Assembly (NCBI GenBank): GCA_021371935.1
Contig: JAJFVF010000019.1
Coordinates: 213,268-277,267 of the forward strand
DNA: 64,000 bases
Reading direction: 5' to 3'
Source of the DNA: a bacterium
GTDB lineage: Bacteria > Armatimonadota > UBA5829
The notes beneath the pieces were generated by a model. The model saw only the letters and a program-made list of their open reading frames with translations, was not told the DNA's origin and made no database searches. Position numbers and translations under genes: made by a program. Positions 52,194 to 60,059 of the stretch are shown here, one piece after another; position 1 is the first letter of the stretch, and every line of letters begins with the position of its first letter.

Positions 52194-52449
52194 AGTTGCT
52201 CCAAATGCTACTTGGAAAGAACTGGACGGTTCCATCGTTGTTGTTAATACTGTTTCAGGAGCGTATTACTGCCTGAACGAAAGTGCCGCGGTGATCTGGC
52301 AGGATGTGGCCGCGGGCAAAGACAATAATTCCATTATCGAGCATTTGTCGGGGGTCTATGAAGTCGATCCGACAATGGTTGCAGCCGATCTGCAAAAATC
52401 AATCGACTATTGGATACAGGAAAACCTGATTGTCGCAAAAGATGCTTAA
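52183..52449 (+). CDS. PqqD-family RiPP recognition protein
   Basis: 88 residues. Typical PqqD features are a beta hairpin (ATWKELDGSIVVVNTVSGAYYCLNESAAVIW) followed by three helices (DVAAGKDNNSIIEHL; MVAADLQKSIDYWIQ). Such RRE domains bind the leader peptide and deliver it to the processing enzymes. In lasso clusters this role is protein B1, with B2 as the protease. The precursor gene starts 27 bases downstream, and its leader has the YxxP motif (YVSP) that RREs of this group recognise. Confidence 0.9.
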   Translation: MSHEVAPNATWKELDGSIVVVNTVSGAYYCLNESAAVIWQDVAAGKDNNSIIEHLSGVYEVDPTMVAADLQKSIDYWIQENLIVAKDA

Positions 52450-52476
52450 ACCACTCTAGAGAAAAGGAGGAAAGGG

Positions 52477-52620
52477 ATGGAGATTAACGAGGAAAGCAAG
52501 ACTGTAAAAAAGAAGTATGTCAGCCCTGAAACAGTCAAGCATGAGCCGCTTGACATTGTTCGCGGTTCCGGCAGCTATTCGAGCCTGTACTACACATATT
52601 ATTACTACTATTATTACTAG
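52477..52620 (+). CDS. tyrosine-rich RiPP precursor peptide (47 residues)
   Basis: ATG 52477 has AGGAGG six bases upstream, the best ribosome binding site in the locus. The leader is charged (MEINEESKTVKKK), then YVSPETVKHEPLDIVRG with a YxxP motif. After the linker SGS the C-terminal core is YSSLYYT followed by seven tyrosines: 10 of the last 14 residues are Tyr. Codons alternate TAT and TAC, so this is not a plain triplet expansion. The short length, strong ribosome binding site, leader-core layout, and position between a PqqD gene and a kinase gene identify it as the substrate. Cleavage after a Gly in RGSGS is a guess. Confidence 0.85.
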   Translation: MEINEESKTVKKKYVSPETVKHEPLDIVRGSGSYSSLYYTYYYYYYY

Positions 52621-52661
52621 CCCGTATTATGGAAACAGTTCAGTTTTACGGGAGCGAATAT

Positions 52662-52726
52662 GGCTCGGTGGGAACCTCGCCCTCCCGGCAAGCTCAATAT
52701 TGGGAGGGTGAAGCTCCTGCTGAGCC
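52662..52726. terminator. inverted pair of GC-rich repeats downstream of the precursor gene
   Basis: Copy 6 (52662-52688, GGCTCGGTGGGAACC...) and copy 7 (52702-52726, GGGAGGGTGAAGCTCC...) face each other. They form an imperfect stem of about 25 bp with a loop near AAGCTCAATAT. It begins 41 bases after the precursor stop and could act as a partial terminator or mRNA-stabilising hairpin, raising precursor over enzyme levels. Confidence 0.6.
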
Positions 52727-52754
52727 TAAAATTCCAGGGTAACTGAGCTTTCTC

Positions 52755-52820
52755 GTATTATGCGCTTTCCGCATAATACAGGTCTCCGAGAGCATTATTC
52801 ACGTTCCTTGTGAATAATGC
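52755..52820. repeat. twin-hairpin element, family A copy 3
   Basis: Hairpin 1: perfect GTATTATGCG stem, loop CTTTC. Hairpin 2: GCATTATTCAC stem, loop GTTCCTT. The linker AGGTCTCCGAGA is shared with the copies at 28669 and 44702. Confidence 0.85.
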
Positions 52821-52851
52821 GGGCTAGAGGGCAGAATGGCAGTGAGTATGT

Positions 52852-52910
52852 CCGCCATATGGCGGGCGGCTTGACAGTCGTTTGGTGATCGTGTGCAAAC
52901 ACGATCACCA
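52852..52910. repeat. palindrome and 12-bp hairpin before the kinase gene
   Basis: CCGCCATATGGCGG (52852-52865) and TGGTGATCGTGT with loop GCAA and a perfect complement (52883-52910). Possibly another twin-hairpin variant or a terminator. Confidence 0.6.
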
Positions 52911-52962
52911 TATTTGCTGGTACGTCAAAAGCGTATCCTACCACTTATTTTGTTGACAGACA

Positions 52963-53940
52963 ATGGTATACAATACTGCTGACCATACAATTGTGATGTG
53001 CCTTGCCGGCGGCAGGTTTCGGATCAGGACTTCATGTGCGCAGACCATGCAAACTCTCGAGAATATGTTCAGCTATCACAGCACTGATGATATCGCGGAG
53101 GCGGGTTTCGAGCATGAGGTATGCATACGTCATCGTCGTGTCGATCAGGACATAATCGATCTGCTGGATAACGCGAATGATCCATGGCTTGGACGGACGG
53201 CCATAGACATACCGGTTATGGCTGTAAGGGACTCCGATAAGGGCATTGCACTAAAAATTGGTGATGAAGCGTATTCATATACCGATATCGGACGGCACAA
53301 GACTGTATGCTATCTGAAGCCTGAGTGCAGCGGTGATGCATCGATATGCCCACAGCCGTGGGTCTATCTGCTGCCGATCTTGCAGGCTCTGCTGGCATTA
53401 TACGGCATTTATGTCATACACTCCGCTGCGGTGACATATGAAGACAAGGCTCTGCTGCTGCTCGGCGAGTCAGGCGCTGGAAAGACGACCATGTGCCTGG
53501 CTCTGGCGCGCGCAGGAATGGCTTATATGGGCGATGACCTCGTGGGGCTGCAGCGGCACGAAAATACGATTTATGCGCATGCCATCCTGCTCAGACCCAA
53601 GCTGGTTATAGATGAAAGCGGCGAAAAGTGCACGGTCGATGCGGTCGCCGATGAGAGACTTGCCTGCATGCGATTCGCTCCGGTGGGAGCGCTGGTCCAT
53701 CTGCAGCGAAGTGTGCCGGAGTTGAAGCAGACCGCGAGAATGCAGAGACCGCAAATGATGTCGCAGCTTTTGTCTATGGGCAATTCACCTGTGATGACGA
53801 ATGATATGAAGCAGTGGTTCGATACTGTTTTTGAACTGTCGCAGCAGGTGCCGGGATGGATATGGTCGCCTCCATTTCCTGATGCGGATAATATCGATGC
53901 AGTTTTCGGACACATGCGGAGGATGATGAATATTGCGTGA
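52963..53940 (+). CDS. HprK-like serine kinase of RiPP clusters
   Basis: 325 residues. The N-terminal domain of about 140 residues is not catalytic. The C-terminal half has IHSAAV (about 152-157), P-loop GESGAGKTT (168-176) and YMGDDLV with the catalytic Asp pair (191-192), as in HPr kinase/phosphorylase-like proteins of lasso-peptide clusters. Some of these phosphorylate a Ser on the precursor. Ser33, Ser35 and Ser36 near the core are possible targets here. No HPr gene is close. The next gene starts inside its 3' end. Confidence 0.8.
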   Translation: MVYNTADHTIVMCLAGGRFRIRTSCAQTMQTLENMFSYHSTDDIAEAGFEHEVCIRHRRVDQDIIDLLDNANDPWLGRTAIDIPVMAVRDSDKGIALKIGDEAYSYTDIGRHKTVCYLKPECSGDASICPQPWVYLLPILQALLALYGIYVIHSAAVTYEDKALLLLGESGAGKTTMCLALARAGMAYMGDDLVGLQRHENTIYAHAILLRPKLVIDESGEKCTVDAVADERLACMRFAPVGALVHLQRSVPELKQTARMQRPQMMSQLLSMGNSPVMTNDMKQWFDTVFELSQQVPGWIWSPPFPDADNIDAVFGHMRRMMNIA

Positions 53941-55342
53941 ACCCGGCCTGGCAGGGATATCGACACTTCTTGCGTCGAGAGATTGCGTCTTTCATAATGT
54001 CGGCATACAACAAGTTCTGGAGAACTTGCCATATTCTATCGCGCCGGCTATCGAATACCTCGCTCAGGCAGAAGCTGATATGGCATATAGGCTCATAGAC
54101 AGCATAAATAAATTCTGCCCGTATTTGCAGCGGCCATATTCGACCCAACAGGACATTTCCGGCAGGACATTTCCCATTTTCGATGATCTGCGCAGTGAAA
54201 TGGAACTGTTTCTTGCGGCTGTGCAAAATAAAATTTCTTATTGCAGCGCACATGAGCGGCATGTGTTGACCAAAAGGCTTGCCCGTTTCCTGGGGGTCAG
54301 GCAGGAGGTGCGTGAAATTGTCCGTGCTGCTGTGGGAGATGACGCCGCGGACGAGTTTGATGCAGCAGTGGCCTCAGAAGAGTCCAAAGCCATGGACCGG
54401 CAGTTGATGCTTTTCCTGTCATACAGGTGCAATCTGGATTGCCCGTATTGCTTTGCAAAGGGCAATCAGGGCGATATGCCGCTTGACATGGCTGTTGAAC
54501 TTATTGATTGGGCAAAAGAAAACGGCGCAACTGTCATAACTTTTCTGGGCGGCGAACCCACAATATATCCCCACTTCATTGATGTTTTACATGAGCTAAA
54601 ATGCAGGGGGCTATACACATTCTTTGCGACAAACCTGCTGGCTGAACCGGATGTGATCCATGCACTGGAAAAAGATTTCGTGCGCTCGCTGGTGGTTCAT
54701 GTCGCCCACAAAAATGTATACAAACCGGGACAGTGGGATATGTTGAATCGCAATCTCGCGGATGTGCTATCCAAGGGTTTGGCGGTTTCGCTGCGCGCGA
54801 ATGCGTATGCCCATGGGCACGACTGGTCGCACTTATTTGAGCTTACTGATAAATTCGGCGTAAAGGAAGTGCAGTATGCGCTTACGTTTCCCGGAGGAGA
54901 CGGCTCCAATGCGTTCGTAAAGAGGGATGACCTGGCCGCGATGATACCCGAAGTGATGGAGATGCAGCGGCTTTGTGATGAAAAAGGGCTGCACCTGATA
55001 ATAACAAAACCTCTGCCGCCATGCCTCTTCCCGCTACACATGCAAACGAGAATTGCCAGGCTTCACGAATATCAGATCTCATGTACGGCGCCATGCGACG
55101 GGTATTCCCACAACCTTTGCGTGCTGCCGGACGGTGGTTTTGTGCCATGTATGGCTATGCTGGATGTAAAATATCCAGCGACTGAGCCACATGATTACGA
55201 CCGGATTGCGGATTTCTGCAAATCTCAACTGCAGCCTTGGCTGGATAAGCCGCTGTTTGAGGATTGCGTGGGCTGCTTCCTTTTTGCAAGAAAAATCTGT
55301 CAGGGCAGCTGCATCGGGCATAAGCGGGAATTGGGTCTATGA
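53933..55342 (+). CDS. radical-SAM RiPP maturase C with N-terminal extension
   Basis: 469 residues. TTG start at 53933 with GGAGG eight bases upstream, overlapping the kinase stop. Residues 1 to about 150 are helical and unrecognised. The radical-SAM core has C166, C170, C173 (YRCNLDCPYCF) and FLGGEPTIY. The C-terminal cluster cysteines are CTAPC, CVLPDG/CMAM and CVGCFLFARKICQGSC, a SPASM-type set. The extension might bind the leader or another subunit. Stop overlaps the next ATG (ATGA). Confidence 0.83.
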   Translation: MREPGLAGISTLLASRDCVFHNVGIQQVLENLPYSIAPAIEYLAQAEADMAYRLIDSINKFCPYLQRPYSTQQDISGRTFPIFDDLRSEMELFLAAVQNKISYCSAHERHVLTKRLARFLGVRQEVREIVRAAVGDDAADEFDAAVASEESKAMDRQLMLFLSYRCNLDCPYCFAKGNQGDMPLDMAVELIDWAKENGATVITFLGGEPTIYPHFIDVLHELKCRGLYTFFATNLLAEPDVIHALEKDFVRSLVVHVAHKNVYKPGQWDMLNRNLADVLSKGLAVSLRANAYAHGHDWSHLFELTDKFGVKEVQYALTFPGGDGSNAFVKRDDLAAMIPEVMEMQRLCDEKGLHLIITKPLPPCLFPLHMQTRIARLHEYQISCTAPCDGYSHNLCVLPDGGFVPCMAMLDVKYPATEPHDYDRIADFCKSQLQPWLDKPLFEDCVGCFLFARKICQGSCIGHKRELGL

Positions 55343-56337
55343 GCTTATCCAATGTCGACTGGCGGCAGGTGCTTGGTCTGAGGGTCTCGCTGCCGAAGAA
55401 AATAGATATCGAGCCGACGAACACATGCAACCTTGCATGTCCGTTGTGCCCACAGTCTTCATCGCACACGCGAAAACGGGGTTTCATGACCTTGGAGACC
55501 TTTGGAAATGCGATTTCGAGCTTTGACGGACGGGTATCCGAGGTGTCTCTATATCTTCATGGAGAGCCGTTCCTGAACCCGGACCTGCCCAAATTTGTGA
55601 AGGCGCTCTCTGAAGCCGGCATACAAACCACTATAGCCACGAACGGCCTGGCGATAACCGATGAATGCTGGCGGGGCGTGCTCGATGAAGGAGTCAATGC
55701 CGTACGGTTTTCGATGGACCTGATAAGCCGGCAGGGGTTTCTGGCATATAAGGGTCTGGACTCATATGATGAAGCGCGCAGCAGGCTCGACGAACTGATC
55801 GAGATCAAACTGGGTCAGAAGTCTGATGCTCACCTGGGGATTCGCACCATATACAGTGGGCAGTCGCGTGAGGAACTGCTATCGTTCCTGGAATACTACT
55901 TCAAGAAGCCCGGAATAGACGATATCTGGTTTACGCGCCCATGCCCATGGCCTGGATCAAAAGACCCGGAGATGCTGGCGGGACGCCTGATGAAAGACAG
56001 GAAACAACCGTGCTCCATCGCCCGCGAGTCGATCAGTATCTGTTGGGACGGCAGCGTGGTGCCCTGCAGCTTCGATCATAATGCGGAGTATGTGTTGGGA
56101 AATGTCAATGATGCGCCGCTTGACGAGATCGTCAACTCGGAGGCTGCGCGCAGCTTCAGAAAACTGCATGCAAATGGCAGACGTGATAAAATACAGCCAT
56201 GTGCAGACTGTATGCTCCCAAGATTTTTCTTTCGGGAGATATCGCTGAACGGAGCGCTTTTCAACAAGGCAAATACTGCGCAGATGGATAATCTGTTTGG
56301 CCGTATAGAGGCGTTGATGCCCAAACTGGAGATTTGA
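55339..56337 (+). CDS. radical-SAM/SPASM protein D
   Basis: 332 residues. C30, C34, C37 (TNTCNLACPLC) and YLHGEPFLN in place of GGEP show the MoaA/PqqE-type branch. SPASM cysteines appear in KQPCSIARESISICWDGSVVPCSFDHNAEYVLGN and CADCMLPRFFF. It belongs to a different subgroup from maturases A-C. It overlaps the gene before and is one base from the ABC gene after, so it is part of the same operon. The exact modification is not predictable. Confidence 0.83.
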   Translation: MSLSNVDWRQVLGLRVSLPKKIDIEPTNTCNLACPLCPQSSSHTRKRGFMTLETFGNAISSFDGRVSEVSLYLHGEPFLNPDLPKFVKALSEAGIQTTIATNGLAITDECWRGVLDEGVNAVRFSMDLISRQGFLAYKGLDSYDEARSRLDELIEIKLGQKSDAHLGIRTIYSGQSREELLSFLEYYFKKPGIDDIWFTRPCPWPGSKDPEMLAGRLMKDRKQPCSIARESISICWDGSVVPCSFDHNAEYVLGNVNDAPLDEIVNSEAARSFRKLHANGRRDKIQPCADCMLPRFFFREISLNGALFNKANTAQMDNLFGRIEALMPKLEI

Positions 56338-56338
56338 T

Positions 56339-58120
56339 ATGGCAGGCACTCGAATTCCAATCGGCATACCCGGAAGACCGATAGAAGACGACCGGTCGAA
56401 GTCGCCTTCGATAGAGACCCGCGACCTGCTCAGATGGGCATGGAAACACTCGCGCTCGGAAGTGCCGCTGATTGTCCTCGGCATGATATTGGCGCTTATC
56501 ATATCGTCTCTGTCGGGGTTGGTGCTGATTAAAGCACGCGAGTTTATCGAAGTTGTCAGTTCGGGAGTGGGACCCAGACACGGCCTGAACCTGGCTGTCA
56601 TTCTGAGTGTTATATTTCTTGGGCGCTCGCTGCTGGGTATGGTGGCCACGATGCTGGGTTCCTTTGCATCGGCGAATATCCGTAAAAACCTGGAATGGGC
56701 ATGTCTCGACCACCTTTCGTTTCTTCCATATGAGAGAATGGCTTCCAAGTCCGGCGGGCTGGTTAGCGCTGCGCTTTTCAATGAAATCCCTATGATGGCG
56801 GATATCCCGGTAATGATTACCCGCTCGTTTGCCAGAGCGCCGTTCACCATACTGATACTGTGCATCATACTCTACAAGAACCTGCCTCTGATGGGAATAT
56901 TGGTCCTGCTGGCTACGCCTCTTGTTTTTATCGGGATGTCGACCCTGGCAAAAGCAGCGAAAAATGCAAGCGCACGGGCTCACGATGCGATTTCGCTTCT
57001 ATATGCGAGAATGAGCGAATATCTCGGAGGTATGCGGACGATTCGCACACTTGGTCTGATGGACTGGTATACACGAAAGCTGAAGGCGCTGTCAGTCGAG
57101 ATTGCGCAAAAGATGAAAAGGACCATCTTCGTTACCTCGCTGCAGGGAGCCGTCCAAGAGGGCATTTCGCTGATACTGTTGATGTTTGCTCTATGGTGGT
57201 GCGCGGTGTGTGTCAACATGGGCCTGATCTCACTAAGCAAAGCTCTGCTTATTCCTGTGGCGCTGATTATGATAAAGGATGAAGCCCTCGCGATATCTGG
57301 AGGCATTATCGGGCTGCGCAGGATCGAAGGTGCTGCCGCGCGTATACAAAACCTCCTTTCAGAACGGCAGTCTGGAAATGGACAATTGAACCCGAAAGAA
57401 CCGGTCGAAGAAGTGAGGCTGTGTAATATCACGTTTGGATATGAGGGCTGCGGGCTGATCCTTGAAGATGTGAACCTGGAACTGAGCTCAGGCGGTATCA
57501 CCGTGCTGCTTGGTGAAAGTGGTGCGGGCAAATCGACTCTGTGCGACATTGTGCTCGGGCTGCGGCAGGCGAAAAGCGGTGAGGTCAGATTTAATGGACA
57601 CCTGCTTCGGGAATTGTCTGAGGAATATGTGATGAGCCAGATCGCTCTCGTGGATCAACTGCCGTACCTCTTCGAGGGTACAGTGCGCGAAAACCTGCTT
57701 TTCGGAGATATGACTGCCACGGACAGCCGGGTCTGGGAAATGCTGGAAGCTGTGAGTTCCGCGAATTTCGTCTCTGAAATGGATGGAAAGCTGGATGCAC
57801 ATATTACCCCGATGGGGTCGAACCTGTCGATGGGGCAGAGACAGAGACTGGTGCTGGCGAGGTCACTGCTGCGCCAGCCGCATCTGCTTGTGCTCGACGA
57901 GTTTACCAGTGCTCTCGACCCGGCAAACGAGGATTCGATCATGGATACCATATCGAGTCTGAGCAAAGATATTATTGTGCTTTGCACTACGCATCGAATG
58001 TCTGTGGCACGCAGAGCTGCGCATGTATATTGTCTGAGGGAAGGGCAAATTTCAGCGGTACCATCAGATGATTTTGCGCTGTGGGCATATGGCCGGACAG
58101 GCCGCGCAGGGGAGCGTTGA
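56339..58120 (+). CDS. peptide-exporting ABC transporter (permease-ATPase fusion)
   Basis: 593 residues. An N-terminal membrane domain with about six helices (from residue 40 to 320; LIVLGMILALIISSLSGLVLI, FTILILCIILYKNL and others) is fused to the ATPase domain. Walker A is GESGAGKST (about 392-400), the signature is NLSMGQRQRLVLARSL and Walker B is LLVLDEFTSALD. There is no N-terminal C39 protease domain, so leader removal must be done by another enzyme such as the B2-like protein. Equivalent to protein D of lasso clusters. Probably exports the mature peptide and gives immunity. Confidence 0.88.
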   Translation: MAGTRIPIGIPGRPIEDDRSKSPSIETRDLLRWAWKHSRSEVPLIVLGMILALIISSLSGLVLIKAREFIEVVSSGVGPRHGLNLAVILSVIFLGRSLLGMVATMLGSFASANIRKNLEWACLDHLSFLPYERMASKSGGLVSAALFNEIPMMADIPVMITRSFARAPFTILILCIILYKNLPLMGILVLLATPLVFIGMSTLAKAAKNASARAHDAISLLYARMSEYLGGMRTIRTLGLMDWYTRKLKALSVEIAQKMKRTIFVTSLQGAVQEGISLILLMFALWWCAVCVNMGLISLSKALLIPVALIMIKDEALAISGGIIGLRRIEGAAARIQNLLSERQSGNGQLNPKEPVEEVRLCNITFGYEGCGLILEDVNLELSSGGITVLLGESGAGKSTLCDIVLGLRQAKSGEVRFNGHLLRELSEEYVMSQIALVDQLPYLFEGTVRENLLFGDMTATDSRVWEMLEAVSSANFVSEMDGKLDAHITPMGSNLSMGQRQRLVLARSLLRQPHLLVLDEFTSALDPANEDSIMDTISSLSKDIIVLCTTHRMSVARRAAHVYCLREGQISAVPSDDFALWAYGRTGRAGER

Positions 58121-58122
58121 GA

Positions 58123-59148
58123 GTGGCTGAGGGCGCTTTGATACATGAGGGGCTGAAGGCGTTTGTCGATGGACGTCGAGGACTCATCCCGGGCGATGGG
58201 GTTGACTGGCGAATATTACTTGATAAAGCATCGGCTATGCGCATCGGTCCGGTCCTGCTCGAAGTGTTCGATAATTCCATGCTGCCGCAGGAGGCACTGG
58301 ATCGATGGAAGAATGAGCGGCAGATCACTTTTGTCCGTTATGCCAGGGCTGCTCAGGCCGCTGCACGGCTGTCCGGCATTCTTGATGAATCAGGCATTGC
58401 GCATGTGTTCACGAGGGGGCTGGTCACCGCTCATACGCTTTATCACAACCCCGCATTGCGTATCATGACGGATGTCGACATGCTCATATCCAGACAGGAT
58501 GTCGACGGTTTTCAAGAGTGCCTGACAAGACACGATATTCACCCCGAAAAGCTGCTGCGCAGTCAGATAGTGTACTCTATCGACGGTATGGTCTTTGAGG
58601 TGCACTGGTCACTGACCAGCATCAAACGGTTCAAATCGGTTGGGCTGACAGACGCTTTTATGAATGTGCGCATGCCTATGGATACGGAATACGGCCGAAT
58701 CCGGCGACTGCCGAACGGAGCAGAGCTGAGCATTGCGCTGGCGCACAGTTTTCTGCATCATGACATGGAAGAACCGCGTCAGCTTCTCGATATTGCCCTG
58801 CTCATGTCCTCTGAAGAAACCGACTGGCGATGGCTTGGCGAATGGAGCCGGAAAGTAGGTTTTGCGCGTGCAACAGGATTTATTCTTCAGTTTGTGAATA
58901 AAAGCTTTGGCCTTGAGCTGGATGATACTCTGCGGCGTGAGTTTTCCGAATCGACCGTGCCTGCCGAAAGAGTGTTCCAGGCCTATTACTGTGCACTTTT
59001 TGAGGAAGAATATCTGAGCCATTATCTGATAAAACAAGCCAATTTGGTCACCATGTCTGAGACGATGGGGGACAAAATGCGTCAGATAATCAGAAACTTT
59101 TCATCGGACCGCATCAGGCTGCTGGGCAAATTTGTCAGGAAATCGTAG
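58123..59148 (+). CDS. nucleotidyltransferase-fold protein (PF14907-type) of RiPP clusters
   Basis: 341 residues from GTG 58123, with GGGAG nine bases upstream; TTG 58117 overlaps the ABC stop. The sequence HTLYHNPALRIMTDVDMLI (the D-x-D of the nucleotidyltransferase fold) and FEVHWSL, then LAHSFLHHDMEEPRQLLDIALLM, are characteristic of the uncharacterised nucleotidyltransferase family common in lasso and other RiPP clusters. It may transfer a nucleotide or nucleotidyl group to the peptide. It ends 14 bases inside the converging radical-SAM gene. Confidence 0.8.
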   Translation: MAEGALIHEGLKAFVDGRRGLIPGDGVDWRILLDKASAMRIGPVLLEVFDNSMLPQEALDRWKNERQITFVRYARAAQAAARLSGILDESGIAHVFTRGLVTAHTLYHNPALRIMTDVDMLISRQDVDGFQECLTRHDIHPEKLLRSQIVYSIDGMVFEVHWSLTSIKRFKSVGLTDAFMNVRMPMDTEYGRIRRLPNGAELSIALAHSFLHHDMEEPRQLLDIALLMSSEETDWRWLGEWSRKVGFARATGFILQFVNKSFGLELDDTLRREFSESTVPAERVFQAYYCALFEEEYLSHYLIKQANLVTMSETMGDKMRQIIRNFSSDRIRLLGKFVRKS

Positions 59149-60046
59149 ACTCATCCACACGGTGGCCGGGCGCGCGAATCGAATGCTTGCCGCTGAGCAG
59201 GATCGTCTCCATGTCGGCTATTTTGTTAATTTCGTCCGCATACTTGTGCTCAAGCACCGGCTCGAGATATGTCCGACCAAGTTCTTCTTCCATACCACAG
59301 CACACCCTGCTGAAAACGCATTTGCCGCACGATTCACCAATTGCCGGAACGACCTGCCTGTCATATATCTCCTGGCAGTGATACTCCAGCCCTCCGACCA
59401 CGCAAAAAGGAAATCCGCTCAATACAGGCCATATCCCGGCGTCTAAAAGCTTGGGTATACAAGCCCCTATAGCGGATATGGAATCGCGATAGTCAGCATT
59501 GCCCGCATATTTATATACAACTCGATCCGGCCTGTATTTGATTATCTCCTTTGTGATTGCGCTGACATGCTCTATATTGCCGCCAAAGACCGGCACGCTC
59601 AGAAACAAAAACAGTTCATTGATCTGGAAACCGCGTGGTCTGACCTGCTTTATCGACCGAATCGCGCGGCAGGCATCACTATATGCGCCGCTTCTTCCGG
59701 CAATATCGTCGTGTGTTTTGGCGTCCGGGCCCAAAATATCGATCTCATATAGAAGTATGCCGGCATGCACAAGCTCCATCAGACGGTCGTTCTGGAGAAG
59801 AGGCGTGCCGGTCGTCTTCAGCTTGACTCTGCGAAGTCCCCATATGGAGGCCGTCTTCAACGCCTTGATGACGTGGGGTGAGCCTGCCGCGTCACCCTCG
59901 CCGAAATACAGGTTGCATGGTGGACGGGTATCGTTAATTTCGGAGACGATTGACGTCAGGTCGATATATTTGCCCCCACGCTGAGAGCAAAATTCGCAGT
60001 TGTTGGGACAGACTGCCCCTGTGTGGATGAAGTCGTATTTGTTCAT
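59135..60046 (-). CDS. radical-SAM enzyme E (convergent with the RiPP operon)
   Basis: 303 residues. C13, C17, C20 (AVCPNNCEFCSQRGG) and a GEG motif (YFGEGDAAG) in place of GGEP. The end has ESCGKCVFSRVCCGMEEELG, a short extra cysteine cluster. It lies on the opposite strand but overlaps the last RiPP gene. It forms a two-gene unit with the gene at 60060, separated by 13 bases. Membership in the RiPP system is possible but not shown. Confidence 0.75.
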   Translation of the reverse strand: MNKYDFIHTGAVCPNNCEFCSQRGGKYIDLTSIVSEINDTRPPCNLYFGEGDAAGSPHVIKALKTASIWGLRRVKLKTTGTPLLQNDRLMELVHAGILLYEIDILGPDAKTHDDIAGRSGAYSDACRAIRSIKQVRPRGFQINELFLFLSVPVFGGNIEHVSAITKEIIKYRPDRVVYKYAGNADYRDSISAIGACIPKLLDAGIWPVLSGFPFCVVGGLEYHCQEIYDRQVVPAIGESCGKCVFSRVCCGMEEELGRTYLEPVLEHKYADEINKIADMETILLSGKHSIRAPGHRVDESTIS

Positions 60047-60059
60047 AGGTTCTCGATTG

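Larger units (their letters stand above)
52621..52962. other. 342-bp gene-free region between precursor and kinase genes
   Basis: No gene seen. It is filled by an inverted pair of GC-rich repeats, a family-A twin hairpin and two palindromes, listed separately. As a whole it would strongly fold in RNA and could limit transcription into the kinase, radical-SAM and ABC genes. Confidence 0.7.

Noticed and set aside
52597-52620. Poly-Tyr stretch as a simple TAY microsatellite
   Set aside because: TAT and TAC alternate irregularly, the stretch lies in a frame with a strong ribosome binding site and leader, and it ends precisely at a stop.
52834-52872. 12-residue frame MAVSMSAIWRAA as a second RiPP precursor
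   Set aside because: Too short, no leader, and it lies over a palindrome.
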